From: Pseudomonas sp. S09G 359
GTDB lineage: Bacteria; Pseudomonadota; Gammaproteobacteria; Pseudomonadales; Pseudomonadaceae
NCBI RefSeq assembly: GCF_002843605.1
Contig: NZ_CP025263.1
Coordinates: 62,001-126,000 of the forward strand
DNA length: 64,000 nt
Direction of reading: 5' to 3'
Shown here: positions 34,782 through 42,592 of the stretch, piece after piece
Layout: each line of letters starts with the position of its first letter
Numbering within the stretch: position 1 is the first letter of the stretch
Translations under genes and position numbers: made by a program
The notes under the pieces: model-generated
Databases searched by the model: none
What the model was told of the DNA's origin: nothing
The model's input: the letters and a program-made list of their open reading frames with translations, nothing else

Positions 34782-35735
34782 TTAGAGCGCGAACGGCAGG
34801 TGGACCGTGACCTGCTGGCGCTGCGCCAGGCGGTGTTCGAACTCGGCCGGATCGTGGATCAACACATCCTGCCCGGCAAACGACTCAGCCGCGATCAAGC
34901 GCGACAGCCAAAACCGCACACACGCCACACGCAACATGGTCGGCCAGAGCTCGGCTTCCTTCGCGGTAAACGGCCGCAACCCTGCGTAGGCGCCCAGCAA
35001 CGCCCGGGCGCGTTGCCCATCAATCAGGCCATCCGCATCCGAACACCAGTCGTTCAGGGCGATTGCCACGTCATATAGCATCGGGCCTGAGCAGGCGTTG
35101 TAGAAGTCGATCAGGCCGGTCAGGTGTGTGCCTTCGAACATCGCGTTGTCGCGGAACAGGTCGGCGTGCACGTTAGCGCGTGGCAGGGCGAGGATGTCGG
35201 CCTTGTGGGCTTGGATCTCGCTCAACGCCGCTTGCAGCAGGCGTTGCTGGGTGTCGTTGAGGTGCGAAAGCAGTTGCGCGCCTTCGCTGAGCATCCAATC
35301 CAGCCCGCGATCGGTCTTGCGCTCCAGCACTTTCTCGCCTTGCGTGGCCAGGTGCAGGTGGCCGAGCAGGTCGCCTACCTGGGCGCAATGCTGCGCGTTG
35401 GCGTCTTTGATGTGCTTGCCGGCCAGGCGTGGCTGCAGCAGCGCCGGTTTGCCCTTGAGTTCACGCAGGGCCATGCCGTCGGTGGTGCGCAGGGCGTAAG
35501 GCACCGGCAGGTCGGCGTCGTGCAGCACGTCGAGCAGCTCGATGAAGAATGGCATTTCGGCGACAGGGCCGCGCTCAACCAGGGTCAGGACGAATTCGCC
35601 CTGTTCCAGGCTGATAAAAAAATTGGTGTTTTCGCTGCCGGCAGCAATCCCCTGGAAATCAAGCAGGCGGCCGAGCCCGTAAGGGGCGAGAAAGGTTTCC
35701 AGCTCGGGCCGAGCCAGCGGGGTGAACACAGACAT
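34782..35735 (-). CDS. thrB: Homoserine kinase
   Basis: A 317-residue kinase of the ThrB type found in pseudomonads, with an aminoglycoside-phosphotransferase fold rather than the GHMP fold of E. coli ThrB. The start VFTPLARPELETFLAPYGLG, the GSENTNFFISLEQGEFVLTLVERG block, and the catalytic NVHADLFRDNAMFEGTHLTGLIDFYNAC segment (HxDxxxxN and the following D) are all present. It makes O-phosphohomoserine for threonine. ATG at 35735 starts MSVFTPLA; fourteen codons of open frame upstream are not conserved-looking. It is 56 bases downstream of the DUF2782 gene, likely the same transcript. Confidence 0.94.
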   Translation of the reverse strand: MSVFTPLARPELETFLAPYGLGRLLDFQGIAAGSENTNFFISLEQGEFVLTLVERGPVAEMPFFIELLDVLHDADLPVPYALRTTDGMALRELKGKPALLQPRLAGKHIKDANAQHCAQVGDLLGHLHLATQGEKVLERKTDRGLDWMLSEGAQLLSHLNDTQQRLLQAALSEIQAHKADILALPRANVHADLFRDNAMFEGTHLTGLIDFYNACSGPMLYDVAIALNDWCSDADGLIDGQRARALLGAYAGLRPFTAKEAELWPTMLRVACVRFWLSRLIAAESFAGQDVLIHDPAEFEHRLAQRQQVTVHLPFAL

Positions 35736-35791
35736 GGTTAAAACTGCCAGTACGGGCGCCGCGGTACGCGGCGCCAATTTAAGTTAAGAAA

Positions 35792-36082
35792 TCATTTCCA
35801 TTCGAAGATCTTCCATGACGGGATCAGCATATCCGGCTGGTCAGAGCGGATGAAGTTCGCATCGGTTCCGTCCGCGCGCACCAGGAAATACGGTGGTGCA
35901 CCTTTAGGGGTGACCTTGATTGCATACAGGAAACCGTTCTGGCGGTACTCCTGGATAGTCTTGTCGCCTTCCGTGCGAATGGTCACTTCCGGGTCGCCCG
36001 AGGGCGCGCTGTCTGCCGCCATGGCAGCCATCGGCGCGAGTGCAATCAGGCCAGTCAACAGCAGGCGATTGAATGTACGCAT
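35792..36082 (-). CDS. DUF2782 exported protein
   Basis: A 96-residue protein with a signal peptide (NRLLLTGLIALAPMAAMAA) and a mature part of some 73 residues. VTIRTEGDKTIQEYRQNGFLYAIKVTPKGAPPYFLVRADGTDANFIRSDQPDMLIPSWKIFEW is the DUF2782 family core, with no cysteines. It is periplasmic and its function is not known. It is divergent from polA, with only 74 bases between starts, and is upstream of thrB in the same direction. The arrangement DUF2782 beside polA is conserved in Pseudomonas. Confidence 0.9.
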   Translation of the reverse strand: MRTFNRLLLTGLIALAPMAAMAADSAPSGDPEVTIRTEGDKTIQEYRQNGFLYAIKVTPKGAPPYFLVRADGTDANFIRSDQPDMLIPSWKIFEWK

Positions 36083-36156
36083 GATAACCTTGTCCCTTTG
36101 TTTTCATTGGTCCGGCTATTCTAGCGCCTGACCCGCCGAAAAGGTTGATCCTGCTC

Positions 36157-38934
36157 ATGAGCCAAGCGCCCCTCGTCCTGGTGGACGGTTCGTCTTACCT
36201 GTACCGCGCCTTCCACGCGCTGCCACCGCTGACCACGTCCAAAGGCCTGCCGACCGGTGCGGTCAAGGGCGTGTTGAACATGCTCAAAAGCCTGCGCAAG
36301 CAGTACCCGGACAGCCCGTTTGCCGTCGTATTCGACGCCAAGGGTGGGACCTTTCGCGATGACATGTACGCCGAATACAAGGCCAACCGCCCAAGCATGC
36401 CCGATGACATGCGCGTGCAGATCGAGCCGCTGCACCAGAGCGTGATCGCCCTGGGCTTCCCCTTGTTGTGCGTCGAAGGCGTCGAGGCCGATGACGTGAT
36501 CGGCACCCTGGCCCGCAGCAGCGCGGCCGCCGACCGCCCGGTGGTGATTTCTACCGGTGACAAGGACATGGCGCAGTTGGTCGACGGGCACATTACCTTG
36601 GTCAACACGATGACCGGTAGCTCGATGGACATTGAGGGCGTAAAGGAGAAATTTGGCGTCGCTCCCGAGCAGATCATCGACTATCTGGCGTTGATGGGTG
36701 ATTCGTCCGACAACATCCCGGGCGTTCCGGGCATTGGTCCGAAGACGGCTTCCGGCTTGCTGGTAGGCGTGAACGGTGGCCTTAAAGAGCTGTATGAGCA
36801 GCTGGATATCGTACCGACCTTGCCGATTCGCGGCGCCAAGACGCTGCCGGCCAAGTTGGAAGAGCACCGGGAAATGGCGTTCTTGTCCTATCAGTTGGCC
36901 ACGATCAAGGTCGACGTGCCGCTGGAGGTGGGCCTGGATGACCTGCACCTGATCGAACCTGACCGCGAAAAGCTGCTGGAGCTGTACACCCTGCTTGAGT
37001 TCAAGAGCTGGATCGATGAGATTCAGCGTGATGCCAAGCGGGTCGAACTCAAGGCGGCGCCGGTTGTTGATGAAGTCGTGGAGCCTGTTGCGCCGCAGGA
37101 AGCGTCCTACACCACCATTCTTGACCAGGCTACATTCGACACCTGGTTGAAGAAGCTCAACGACGCGAAGCTGTTCGCATTCGATACGGAAACCACCGGC
37201 ATCGACGCCCAGCAGGCGCAGTTGGTCGGGGTTTCCTTCGCCGTGCAGTCCCATGAAGCGGCCTACATCCCGCTGACCCATTCCTACATCGGTGCACCGC
37301 AGCAGTTGGATCGCGACACCGTGTTGCGGGCCTTGAAGCCGCTGCTGGAAGACCCGGCCAAGCTCAAGGTGGGCCAGCACGCCAAGTTCGACATGAACAT
37401 CCTGGCCAACTGCGCTATCGGCGGTGATCCGGCAAACGGCATCACCGTGCGCGGCATCGCGTTCGACACCATGCTTGAGTCCTACGTGCTGAACTCCACC
37501 GCGACCCGCCACGATATGGACAGCCTGGCCAAGAAGTACCTGGACTACGACACCGTCAGTTTCCAGGACATCGCCGGCAAAGGCGCCAAGCAGCTGACGT
37601 TCGACCAGATCGCGCTAGAGCAGGCCGGGCCTTACGCGGCGGAAGACGCCGATGTGACCCTGCGCCTGCATCAGGCCTTGTTCGCACAGCTTGAAGCCAT
37701 CCCGAGCCTGGCCAGTGTGCTGACGGACATCGAAATTCCGTTGGTGCCGGTGCTGGCGCGGATCGAACGCCAAGGCGCCTTGGTGGATGCGCAGTTGCTG
37801 GGCGTACAGAGCATCGAGCTAGGCAACAAGATGGTTGAGCTGGAGCGCCAGGCGTTTGAAATCGCCGGTGAGGAGTTCAACCTGGGTTCGCCCAAGCAGC
37901 TTGGCGCGATCCTCTACGAAAAGCTCGGCTTGCCGGTGCTTAAGAAGACCGGCAAGGGGCAGGCCTCTACGGCCGAAGAAGTGCTGGCCAAGCTGGCTGA
38001 AGATGACTACCCGCTGCCCAAGGTACTGATGCAGTACCGCAGCATGAGCAAGCTCAAAAGCACCTACACCGACCGCCTGCCGGAGCAGATCAACCCGCGT
38101 ACCGGGCGTGTTCATACCTCTTATCATCAGGCGGTGGCGGCGACCGGGCGTTTGTCTTCCAGTGACCCGAACCTGCAAAACATTCCGGTGCGTACCGCCG
38201 AAGGTCGGCGGATTCGCCAGGCATTCGTGGCCCCCAAGGGCTACAAGCTTTTGGCGGCGGACTATTCGCAGATCGAACTGCGGATCATGGCGCACTTGTC
38301 CAAGGACGAGGGGTTGATGAATGCCTTCCGCAATGACCTCGATGTGCACACCGCCACGGCGGCCGAGGTGTTCAAGGTTGAATTGGCGGAGGTCACGTCC
38401 AATCAGCGCCGTAGTGCCAAGGCGATCAACTTTGGCCTGATCTACGGCATGGGCGCGCAAAAGCTCGGCAAGGATATCGGCGTCGATACCAAGACCGCCA
38501 AGGCTTACATCGACGTGTATTTCGCCCGCTACCCTGGGGTACGCGAGTACATGGAACGCACCCGTGGCCAAGCGGCCGACCAGGGTTATGTCGAAACCTT
38601 CTTCGGTCGTCGGCTGTATTTGCCGGATATCAATTCCAACAAGCCTCAGGAGCGTGCGGCGGCAGAACGCACCGCGATCAACGCGCCGATGCAGGGCACG
38701 GCGGCGGATATCATCAAGAAAGCCATGGTGCTGGTGGATAACTGGCTGACCGAGTCCGGCCTGGATGCGAAGGTTATCCTGCAGGTGCACGATGAATTGG
38801 TGCTTGAGGTGCGTGAAGACCTGGTTGCGCAAGTCAGCGAGAAAATTCGCGAGCACATGAGCGCGGCTGCGCAGTTGGATGTGCCGCTGGTGGTGGACGT
38901 GGGCGTGGGCGACAACTGGGACGAAGCGCACTGA
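36157..38934 (+). CDS. polA: DNA polymerase I
   Basis: A 925-residue family A polymerase with all three domains. The 5'-3' exonuclease (about residues 1-290) contains [17 protein letters not shown] and the [12 protein letters not shown] and [17 protein letters not shown] motifs. The 3'-5' proofreading domain (about 320-500) keeps the acidic residues in FDTETTGID. The polymerase domain has [35 protein letters not shown] and VHDELVLEV. Used in repair and Okazaki fragment processing. ATG at 36157 is chosen; a TTG 12 bases upstream is also in frame. The ErsA RNA follows in the same direction. Confidence 0.97.
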   Translation: MSQAPLVLVDGSSYLYRAFHALPPLTTSKGLPTGAVKGVLNMLKSLRKQYPDSPFAVVFDAKGGTFRDDMYAEYKANRPSMPDDMRVQIEPLHQSVIALGFPLLCVEGVEADDVIGTLARSSAAADRPVVISTGDKDMAQLVDGHITLVNTMTGSSMDIEGVKEKFGVAPEQIIDYLALMGDSSDNIPGVPGIGPKTASGLLVGVNGGLKELYEQLDIVPTLPIRGAKTLPAKLEEHREMAFLSYQLATIKVDVPLEVGLDDLHLIEPDREKLLELYTLLEFKSWIDEIQRDAKRVELKAAPVVDEVVEPVAPQEASYTTILDQATFDTWLKKLNDAKLFAFDTETTGIDAQQAQLVGVSFAVQSHEAAYIPLTHSYIGAPQQLDRDTVLRALKPLLEDPAKLKVGQHAKFDMNILANCAIGGDPANGITVRGIAFDTMLESYVLNSTATRHDMDSLAKKYLDYDTVSFQDIAGKGAKQLTFDQIALEQAGPYAAEDADVTLRLHQALFAQLEAIPSLASVLTDIEIPLVPVLARIERQGALVDAQLLGVQSIELGNKMVELERQAFEIAGEEFNLGSPKQLGAILYEKLGLPVLKKTGKGQASTAEEVLAKLAEDDYPLPKVLMQYRSMSKLKSTYTDRLPEQINPRTGRVHTSYHQAVAATGRLSSSDPNLQNIPVRTAEGRRIRQAFVAPKGYKLLAADYSQIELRIMAHLSKDEGLMNAFRNDLDVHTATAAEVFKVELAEVTSNQRRSAKAINFGLIYGMGAQKLGKDIGVDTKTAKAYIDVYFARYPGVREYMERTRGQAADQGYVETFFGRRLYLPDINSNKPQERAAAERTAINAPMQGTAADIIKKAMVLVDNWLTESGLDAKVILQVHDELVLEVREDLVAQVSEKIREHMSAAAQLDVPLVVDVGVGDNWDEAH

Positions 38935-38945
38935 TTTCCGGGGCT

Positions 38946-38971
38946 TTGCCATCACTTGGGGTGGTGGCAGA
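38946..38971 (+). terminator. Weak hairpin after polA
   Basis: GCCATCAC-TTGG-GGTGGTGGC forms a stem with one wobble, starting about 12 bases after the polA stop codon. No T run follows, so it is a weak or factor-dependent end. Confidence 0.4.
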
Positions 38972-39027
38972 GTGCTTTAGTGCCGAATTCACCGTCAGTT
39001 ATTTCCAATAGTTTTTTGAACCTGCCG

Positions 39028-39055
39028 GAACTTAACCCGTGAACTGCTACTCAGA
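39028..39055 (+). promoter_or_regulatory. AlgU (sigma-22/sigma-E) promoter of ersA
   Basis: GAACTT (39028-39033), a 17-base spacer, then TCAGA (39051-39055) match the AlgU consensus GAACTT-N16/17-TCnnA. A start at about 39061 gives an RNA of about 131 bases ending at the terminator, equal to the known size of ErsA, which is AlgU-dependent in P. aeruginosa. Confidence 0.82.
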
Positions 39056-39060
39056 GTTAC

Positions 39061-39191
39061 TGAATGGGTGGTGAAGCCCTTCAATGCTCCTATGTTGTGT
39101 TAAGTGTTGGCAGATATCTGGACCCCGCCCTAGCGGTCCGGAACTTGAACCCCGAACTTCCCCTCCCCATACGAAGTCCGGGGTTTTTTTT
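39061..39191 (+). ncRNA. ersA: ErsA small regulatory RNA (Spot 42 locus)
   Basis: The interval between polA and engB is where P. aeruginosa encodes ErsA, an Hfq-dependent envelope-stress sRNA about 132 bases long that targets algC, amrZ and oprD mRNAs. Here an AlgU promoter and a rho-independent terminator mark an RNA of matching size and direction. The terminator loop is CCCCUCCCC, a C-rich sequence able to pair with G-rich Shine-Dalgarno regions, as described for ErsA. Ends are inferred. The 187-codon frame across this region and engB is a shadow. Confidence 0.85.
39150..39191 (+). terminator. Intrinsic terminator of ersA
   Basis: CCCCGAACTT (39150-39159) pairs with AAGTCCGGGG (39174-39183) with one A-C mismatch, around a C-rich loop, and is followed by eight T (39184-39191). 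Confidence 0.9.
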
Positions 39192-39204
39192 GCCCGCAGA
39201 AAAG

Positions 39205-39846
39205 TTACTCCGCGAGTTCTGCGCCCTTATCCGCCAGTTCCATCCAGCCCGCCAACACGGTGTAGGCATCTTCCAGGCCCATGCGCTTGGGCGCCGAGAA
39301 CAACTGGATGGTGATCGCGTCGCCCCAACCCTTACGGATTTCGGACTGCACTTTGAGCAGGGTGTTCTTGGCTGCGCCGTAGGTCAGCTTGTCGGCCTTG
39401 GTCAGCAGGATATGCATCGGCATGCCACTGGCGACGGCCCAATCGAGCATCAGCAGGTCGAAGTCGGTCATTGGATGACGGATGTCCATCATCAAAATCA
39501 AACCCTTCAAACTCTCGCGGCCACCCAAGTAAGCCTCCAGGTGACGCTGCCAGTGCAGCTTCAGTGGGATAGGTACTTTTGCGTAACCGTAGCCCGGCAG
39601 GTCGACCAGACGCCGATCATCGTCTAGCTTGAAGAAATTGAGCAGTTGCGTGCGGCCCGGGGTTTTCGAGGTACGCGCCAGGCTGGCGTGGGTCAGGGTG
39701 TTCAGTGCGCTGGACTTACCGGCGTTGGAACGGCCGGCAAAGGCGACTTCAAAGCCCTCGTCATCGGGGCATTGGTCAACTTTGGCGGCGCTGAGCATGA
39801 AGGTGGACTGTTGGCACAGACCGAGGATGGGATTCTTGAGTTGCAT
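39205..39846 (-). CDS. engB: Ribosome-biogenesis GTPase EngB (YihA)
   Basis: A 213-residue GTPase needed for 50S assembly and cell division. G1 is [14 protein letters not shown]2 threonine lies in [13 protein letters not shown]3 is DLPGYGYA and G4 is TKAD. The start [27 protein letters not shown] at 39846 follows CGGAAATC; 42 further codons are open upstream but lie in a region without coding character. It is convergent with ersA, with the two ends 14 bases apart. Same arrangement as polA-ersA-engB in PAO1. Confidence 0.95.
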   Translation of the reverse strand: MQLKNPILGLCQQSTFMLSAAKVDQCPDDEGFEVAFAGRSNAGKSSALNTLTHASLARTSKTPGRTQLLNFFKLDDDRRLVDLPGYGYAKVPIPLKLHWQRHLEAYLGGRESLKGLILMMDIRHPMTDFDLLMLDWAVASGMPMHILLTKADKLTYGAAKNTLLKVQSEIRKGWGDAITIQLFSAPKRMGLEDAYTVLAGWMELADKGAELAE

Positions 39847-40047
39847 GAGATTTCCGATGTGGGCGGTGCCGAAAAAGGGTGCGGCAAGCGGTGTCGTTTC
39901 CGTTTCAGTAGCGCCAGTATATAATGCCGCAGATTTTGTGTGTGTTTTGTCCCAGCGAAGGATGAAGTTCACGGGAGCGAAAGACCTTTATTGCGCATTA
40001 GAACGCAAAACGCTCTCAAACCCTGAAAAGGTCGATGTATGACCTGA

Positions 40048-40260
40048 TGGTTGCGCGCTTTTGGTGTCCTGGTCCCGCTTTTTGGCGCTCAGGCTACACA
40101 GGAACCGGAGGCGCTGTACAACCGAGTTTGCGTGGCCGCGCTGAGGCAACACGTGACCCAGGGTTTCAAGGCAATGCCGCCGCGTGGTTTGTGCATGGAC
40201 TGCAGTACTGAGGATTACCAGGCCATCAACGAGTTGATGGTGAGTAAACCCGGTAGATAA
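40048..40260 (+). pseudogene. Remnant of a cytochrome c5 gene (heme site deleted)
   Basis: The frame reads RAFGVLVPLFGAQATQEPEALYNRVCVA, a leftover signal peptide and N-terminus of cytochrome c5, then LRQHVTQGFKAMPPRGLCMDCSTEDYQAINELM, its usual C-terminal end. The middle, including the rest of the CxxCH heme site after CVA, is missing, and no proper start codon remains (only TTG at 40051, after a TGA at 40045). PAO1 has a small cytochrome gene (PA5491) at this place before cytochrome c4. A short residual protein might still be made from TTG, but it could not bind heme. Confidence 0.82.
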
Positions 40261-40293
40261 CTCTTAAACCCTTAGCCGTAGTTGGATTAGCTG

Positions 40294-40899
40294 ATGAACA
40301 AACTGATCGTGAGTCTGCTGTTGACCTTGGGCATCACCGGTGTTGCCCATGCTGCAGGCGACGCTACAGCGGGTCAGGCGAAAGCCGCCGTATGTGGTGC
40401 TTGCCACGGACCGGATGGTAACAGCCCGGCGCCGAACTTCCCCAAACTGGCGGGCCAGGGTGAACGTTACCTGACCAAGCAGATGCACGACATCAAGGAC
40501 GGCAAGCGCACGGTGCTGGAAATGACCGGCTTGCTGACCAACCTCAGCGATCAGGACCTGGCAGACATCGCGGCGTATTTTGCCAGCCAGAAAGGCAGTG
40601 TGGGAGCTGCCGATCCTAAACAAGTCGCACACGGTGAAGAACTGTTCCGTGGTGGCAACCTGGAAAAAGGCATGCCGTCCTGCATCGGTTGCCACTCGCC
40701 CAATGGCGCGGGGCTTGCCGCAGCCGGCTTCCCGCACCTGAGCGGGCAACACGCGCAGTACGTTGCCAAGCAGCTGACGGACTTCCGTGAAGGTAATCGC
40801 ACCAACGATGGCGATACCAAAATCATGCAAAGCATCGCCGGCAAGTTGAGCAACAAGGACATCGAAGCGGTTTCGCAGTATATCCAGGGCCTGCACTGA
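40294..40899 (+). CDS. Cytochrome c4 (diheme)
   Basis: A 201-residue periplasmic diheme cytochrome. The signal peptide is NKLIVSLLLTLGITGVAHAA; heme sites are CGACHGPDG and CIGCHSPNG, one in each of two homologous halves, with distal methionines expected in EMTGLL and KIMQSI. It is a classic electron donor for the cbb3 and aa3 terminal oxidases, so it may feed the coxBA enzyme of this window. A clear terminator follows. The decayed c5 gene upstream suggests c4 is now the only soluble cytochrome here. Confidence 0.95.
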   Translation: MNKLIVSLLLTLGITGVAHAAGDATAGQAKAAVCGACHGPDGNSPAPNFPKLAGQGERYLTKQMHDIKDGKRTVLEMTGLLTNLSDQDLADIAAYFASQKGSVGAADPKQVAHGEELFRGGNLEKGMPSCIGCHSPNGAGLAAAGFPHLSGQHAQYVAKQLTDFREGNRTNDGDTKIMQSIAGKLSNKDIEAVSQYIQGLH

Positions 40900-40944
40900 T
40901 CCAGGCGCCAGGTTAACGCTCGATTAATCCATCGATGCAAGCAT

Positions 40945-40973
40945 AAAAAGGGTGGCCCAGGCCGCCCTTTTTT
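40945..40973 (+). terminator. Intrinsic terminator after cytochrome c4
   Basis: AAAAAGGGTGGCC-CA-GGCCGCCCTTTTTT is a GC-rich stem with one mismatch and a T run, placed 46 bases after the stop codon. Confidence 0.9.
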
Positions 40974-41067
40974 GTGGCCGGTGCCGTTACACTAACGAAC
41001 TCATGCCCGCGTAGACCTGTCACAACAAAGGTCGCGTGAGGCGACTTTATTTGTCCAGGAGTAAAGC

Positions 41068-41703
41068 ATGCGTAATCTGATCCTCAGCGCCGCTCTCGTC
41101 ACTGCCAGCCTCTTCGGCATGACCGCACAAGCTGCCGACGTGCCGCTTGAAGCCGGTAAAACCTATGTTGAATTGGCCAACCCTGTACCCGTATCGGTAC
41201 CGGGCAAGATCGAAGTGGTGGAGCTGTTCTGGTATGGCTGCCCGCATTGCTACGCCTTTGAGCCGACCATCAACCCATGGGTTGAGAAACTCCCGTCCGA
41301 CGTCAACTTCAAGCGCATTCCAGCCATGTTCGGCGGCCCATGGGATGCTCACGGCCAACTGTTCCTGACCCTGGAAGCCATGGGTGTGGAGCATAAGGTC
41401 CACAACGCGGTATTCGACGCGATCCAGAAACAAGGCAAGCGCCTGACCAAGCCGGATGAAATGGCTGACTTCGTTGCCACCCAGGGTGTCGACAAGGACA
41501 AGTTCCTGGCCACCTACAACTCCTTCGCTATCCAGGGCCAGATCAAGCAGGCCAAGGAACTCGCGCAGAAGTATGGCGTGCAAGGTGTACCGACCATGAT
41601 CGTCAACGGTAAGTACCGTTTCGACCTGGGCACTACCGGTGGTCCTGAAGCGACCCTCAACGTTGCCGACCAGCTGATCGCCAAAGAGCGCGCAGCCAAG
41701 TAA
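41068..41703 (+). CDS. dsbA: Thiol:disulfide interchange protein DsbA
   Basis: A 211-residue periplasmic oxidase that introduces disulphides into exported proteins. It has a signal peptide (NLILSAALVTASLFGMTAQAA), the active site CPHC in ELFWYGCPHCYAFEP, and the cis-proline in GVQGVPTMIVNGKYRF. Length and order fit DsbA of pseudomonads (PA5489). CAGGAG precedes the ATG, after a GTCGC-GTGAG-GCGAC hairpin at about 41032. Ten bases separate it from the next gene, which is probably in the same transcript. Confidence 0.96.
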   Translation: MRNLILSAALVTASLFGMTAQAADVPLEAGKTYVELANPVPVSVPGKIEVVELFWYGCPHCYAFEPTINPWVEKLPSDVNFKRIPAMFGGPWDAHGQLFLTLEAMGVEHKVHNAVFDAIQKQGKRLTKPDEMADFVATQGVDKDKFLATYNSFAIQGQIKQAKELAQKYGVQGVPTMIVNGKYRFDLGTTGGPEATLNVADQLIAKERAAK

Positions 41704-41713
41704 GGGGCCTGCC

Positions 41714-42592
41714 ATGCGCCGCTGGGGTACCGAACGCGTTGTTGGCCTGCATGACCCGCAGGTCAACGAACATCACCTGGAATCCACGGGCTTGCCGGCA
41801 GACAACCGTCTGCGCCTGCTCAGCTTTAATATCCAGGTGGGCAACAGTACCGAAAAGTACCGGCACTACCTGACCCGTGGCTGGCAGCACCTGCTGCCCC
41901 ACAATGGGCGTGCCGGCAACCTGCAAAAAATCGGCGACCTGTTGAATGACTTCGACCTGGTCGCCCTGCAGGAAGCCGACGGCGGCAGCCTGCGCTCCGG
42001 CTATATCAACCAGGTGGAACACCTGGCGCAGCTCGGTGGTTTCCCCTACTGGTACCAGCAGCTCAATCGCAACCTCGGGCGCCTGGCGCAGCACAGCAAT
42101 GGTGTGCTCAGCCGCTTGAAGCCCGCCGTCATTGAAGATCACCCGTTGCCTGGCCCCAAGGGGCGAGGGGCGATCCTCGTGCGCTTTGGCGAAGGCCCTG
42201 AGGCCCTGGTGGTGGTGATGATGCACCTGGCGCTGGGTGCACGCACCCGCACCATGCAACTGGCCTACATCCGAGAGCTGATCGGCAATTACAAACACCA
42301 GGTGTTGATGGGTGACATGAACACCCATGCCAACGACCTGCTGCTGAATTCCCCGTTGCGTGACCTTGGGTTACTGGCACCGCAAGTCGAAGCCACGTTC
42401 CCCAGCTGGCGCCCGCAACGCTGTCTTGACCATATCCTGCTCAGCCCAAGCCTCACACTGGAAAGTGTGCAGGTGCTGGCGCAGCCCATTTCCGATCACC
42501 TGCCGGTCGCGGTAGAGATTCGTCTGCCGGGTTCGCTCACGGCTGATGCATTGCCCGCGTTGAGCCCAGGCCCTCGCGGACCCCTTGCATGA
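41714..42592 (+). CDS. Endonuclease/exonuclease/phosphatase (EEP) family protein
   Basis: A 292-residue EEP-fold hydrolase. The metal-binding and catalytic signposts are RLLSFNIQVGNS (Asn), LVALQEADGG (Glu), MMHLALGARTR (His), LMGDMNTHANDLLL (GDMN) and QPISDHLPVAVEI (SDHLP) at the end. There is no signal peptide. Substrates in the family range from nucleic acids to phospholipids or phosphoinositides, so none is assigned. Its stop overlaps the GGDEF gene by ATGA, so it may work with it; the pair is conserved in PAO1 (PA5488-PA5487). Confidence 0.9.
   Translation: MRRWGTERVVGLHDPQVNEHHLESTGLPADNRLRLLSFNIQVGNSTEKYRHYLTRGWQHLLPHNGRAGNLQKIGDLLNDFDLVALQEADGGSLRSGYINQVEHLAQLGGFPYWYQQLNRNLGRLAQHSNGVLSRLKPAVIEDHPLPGPKGRGAILVRFGEGPEALVVVMMHLALGARTRTMQLAYIRELIGNYKHQVLMGDMNTHANDLLLNSPLRDLGLLAPQVEATFPSWRPQRCLDHILLSPSLTLESVQVLAQPISDHLPVAVEIRLPGSLTADALPALSPGPRGPLA

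Noticed and set aside
39064..39627. A 187-codon frame across ersA and engB
   Set aside because: Crosses the ErsA terminator and runs antisense to engB; no Shine-Dalgarno sequence.
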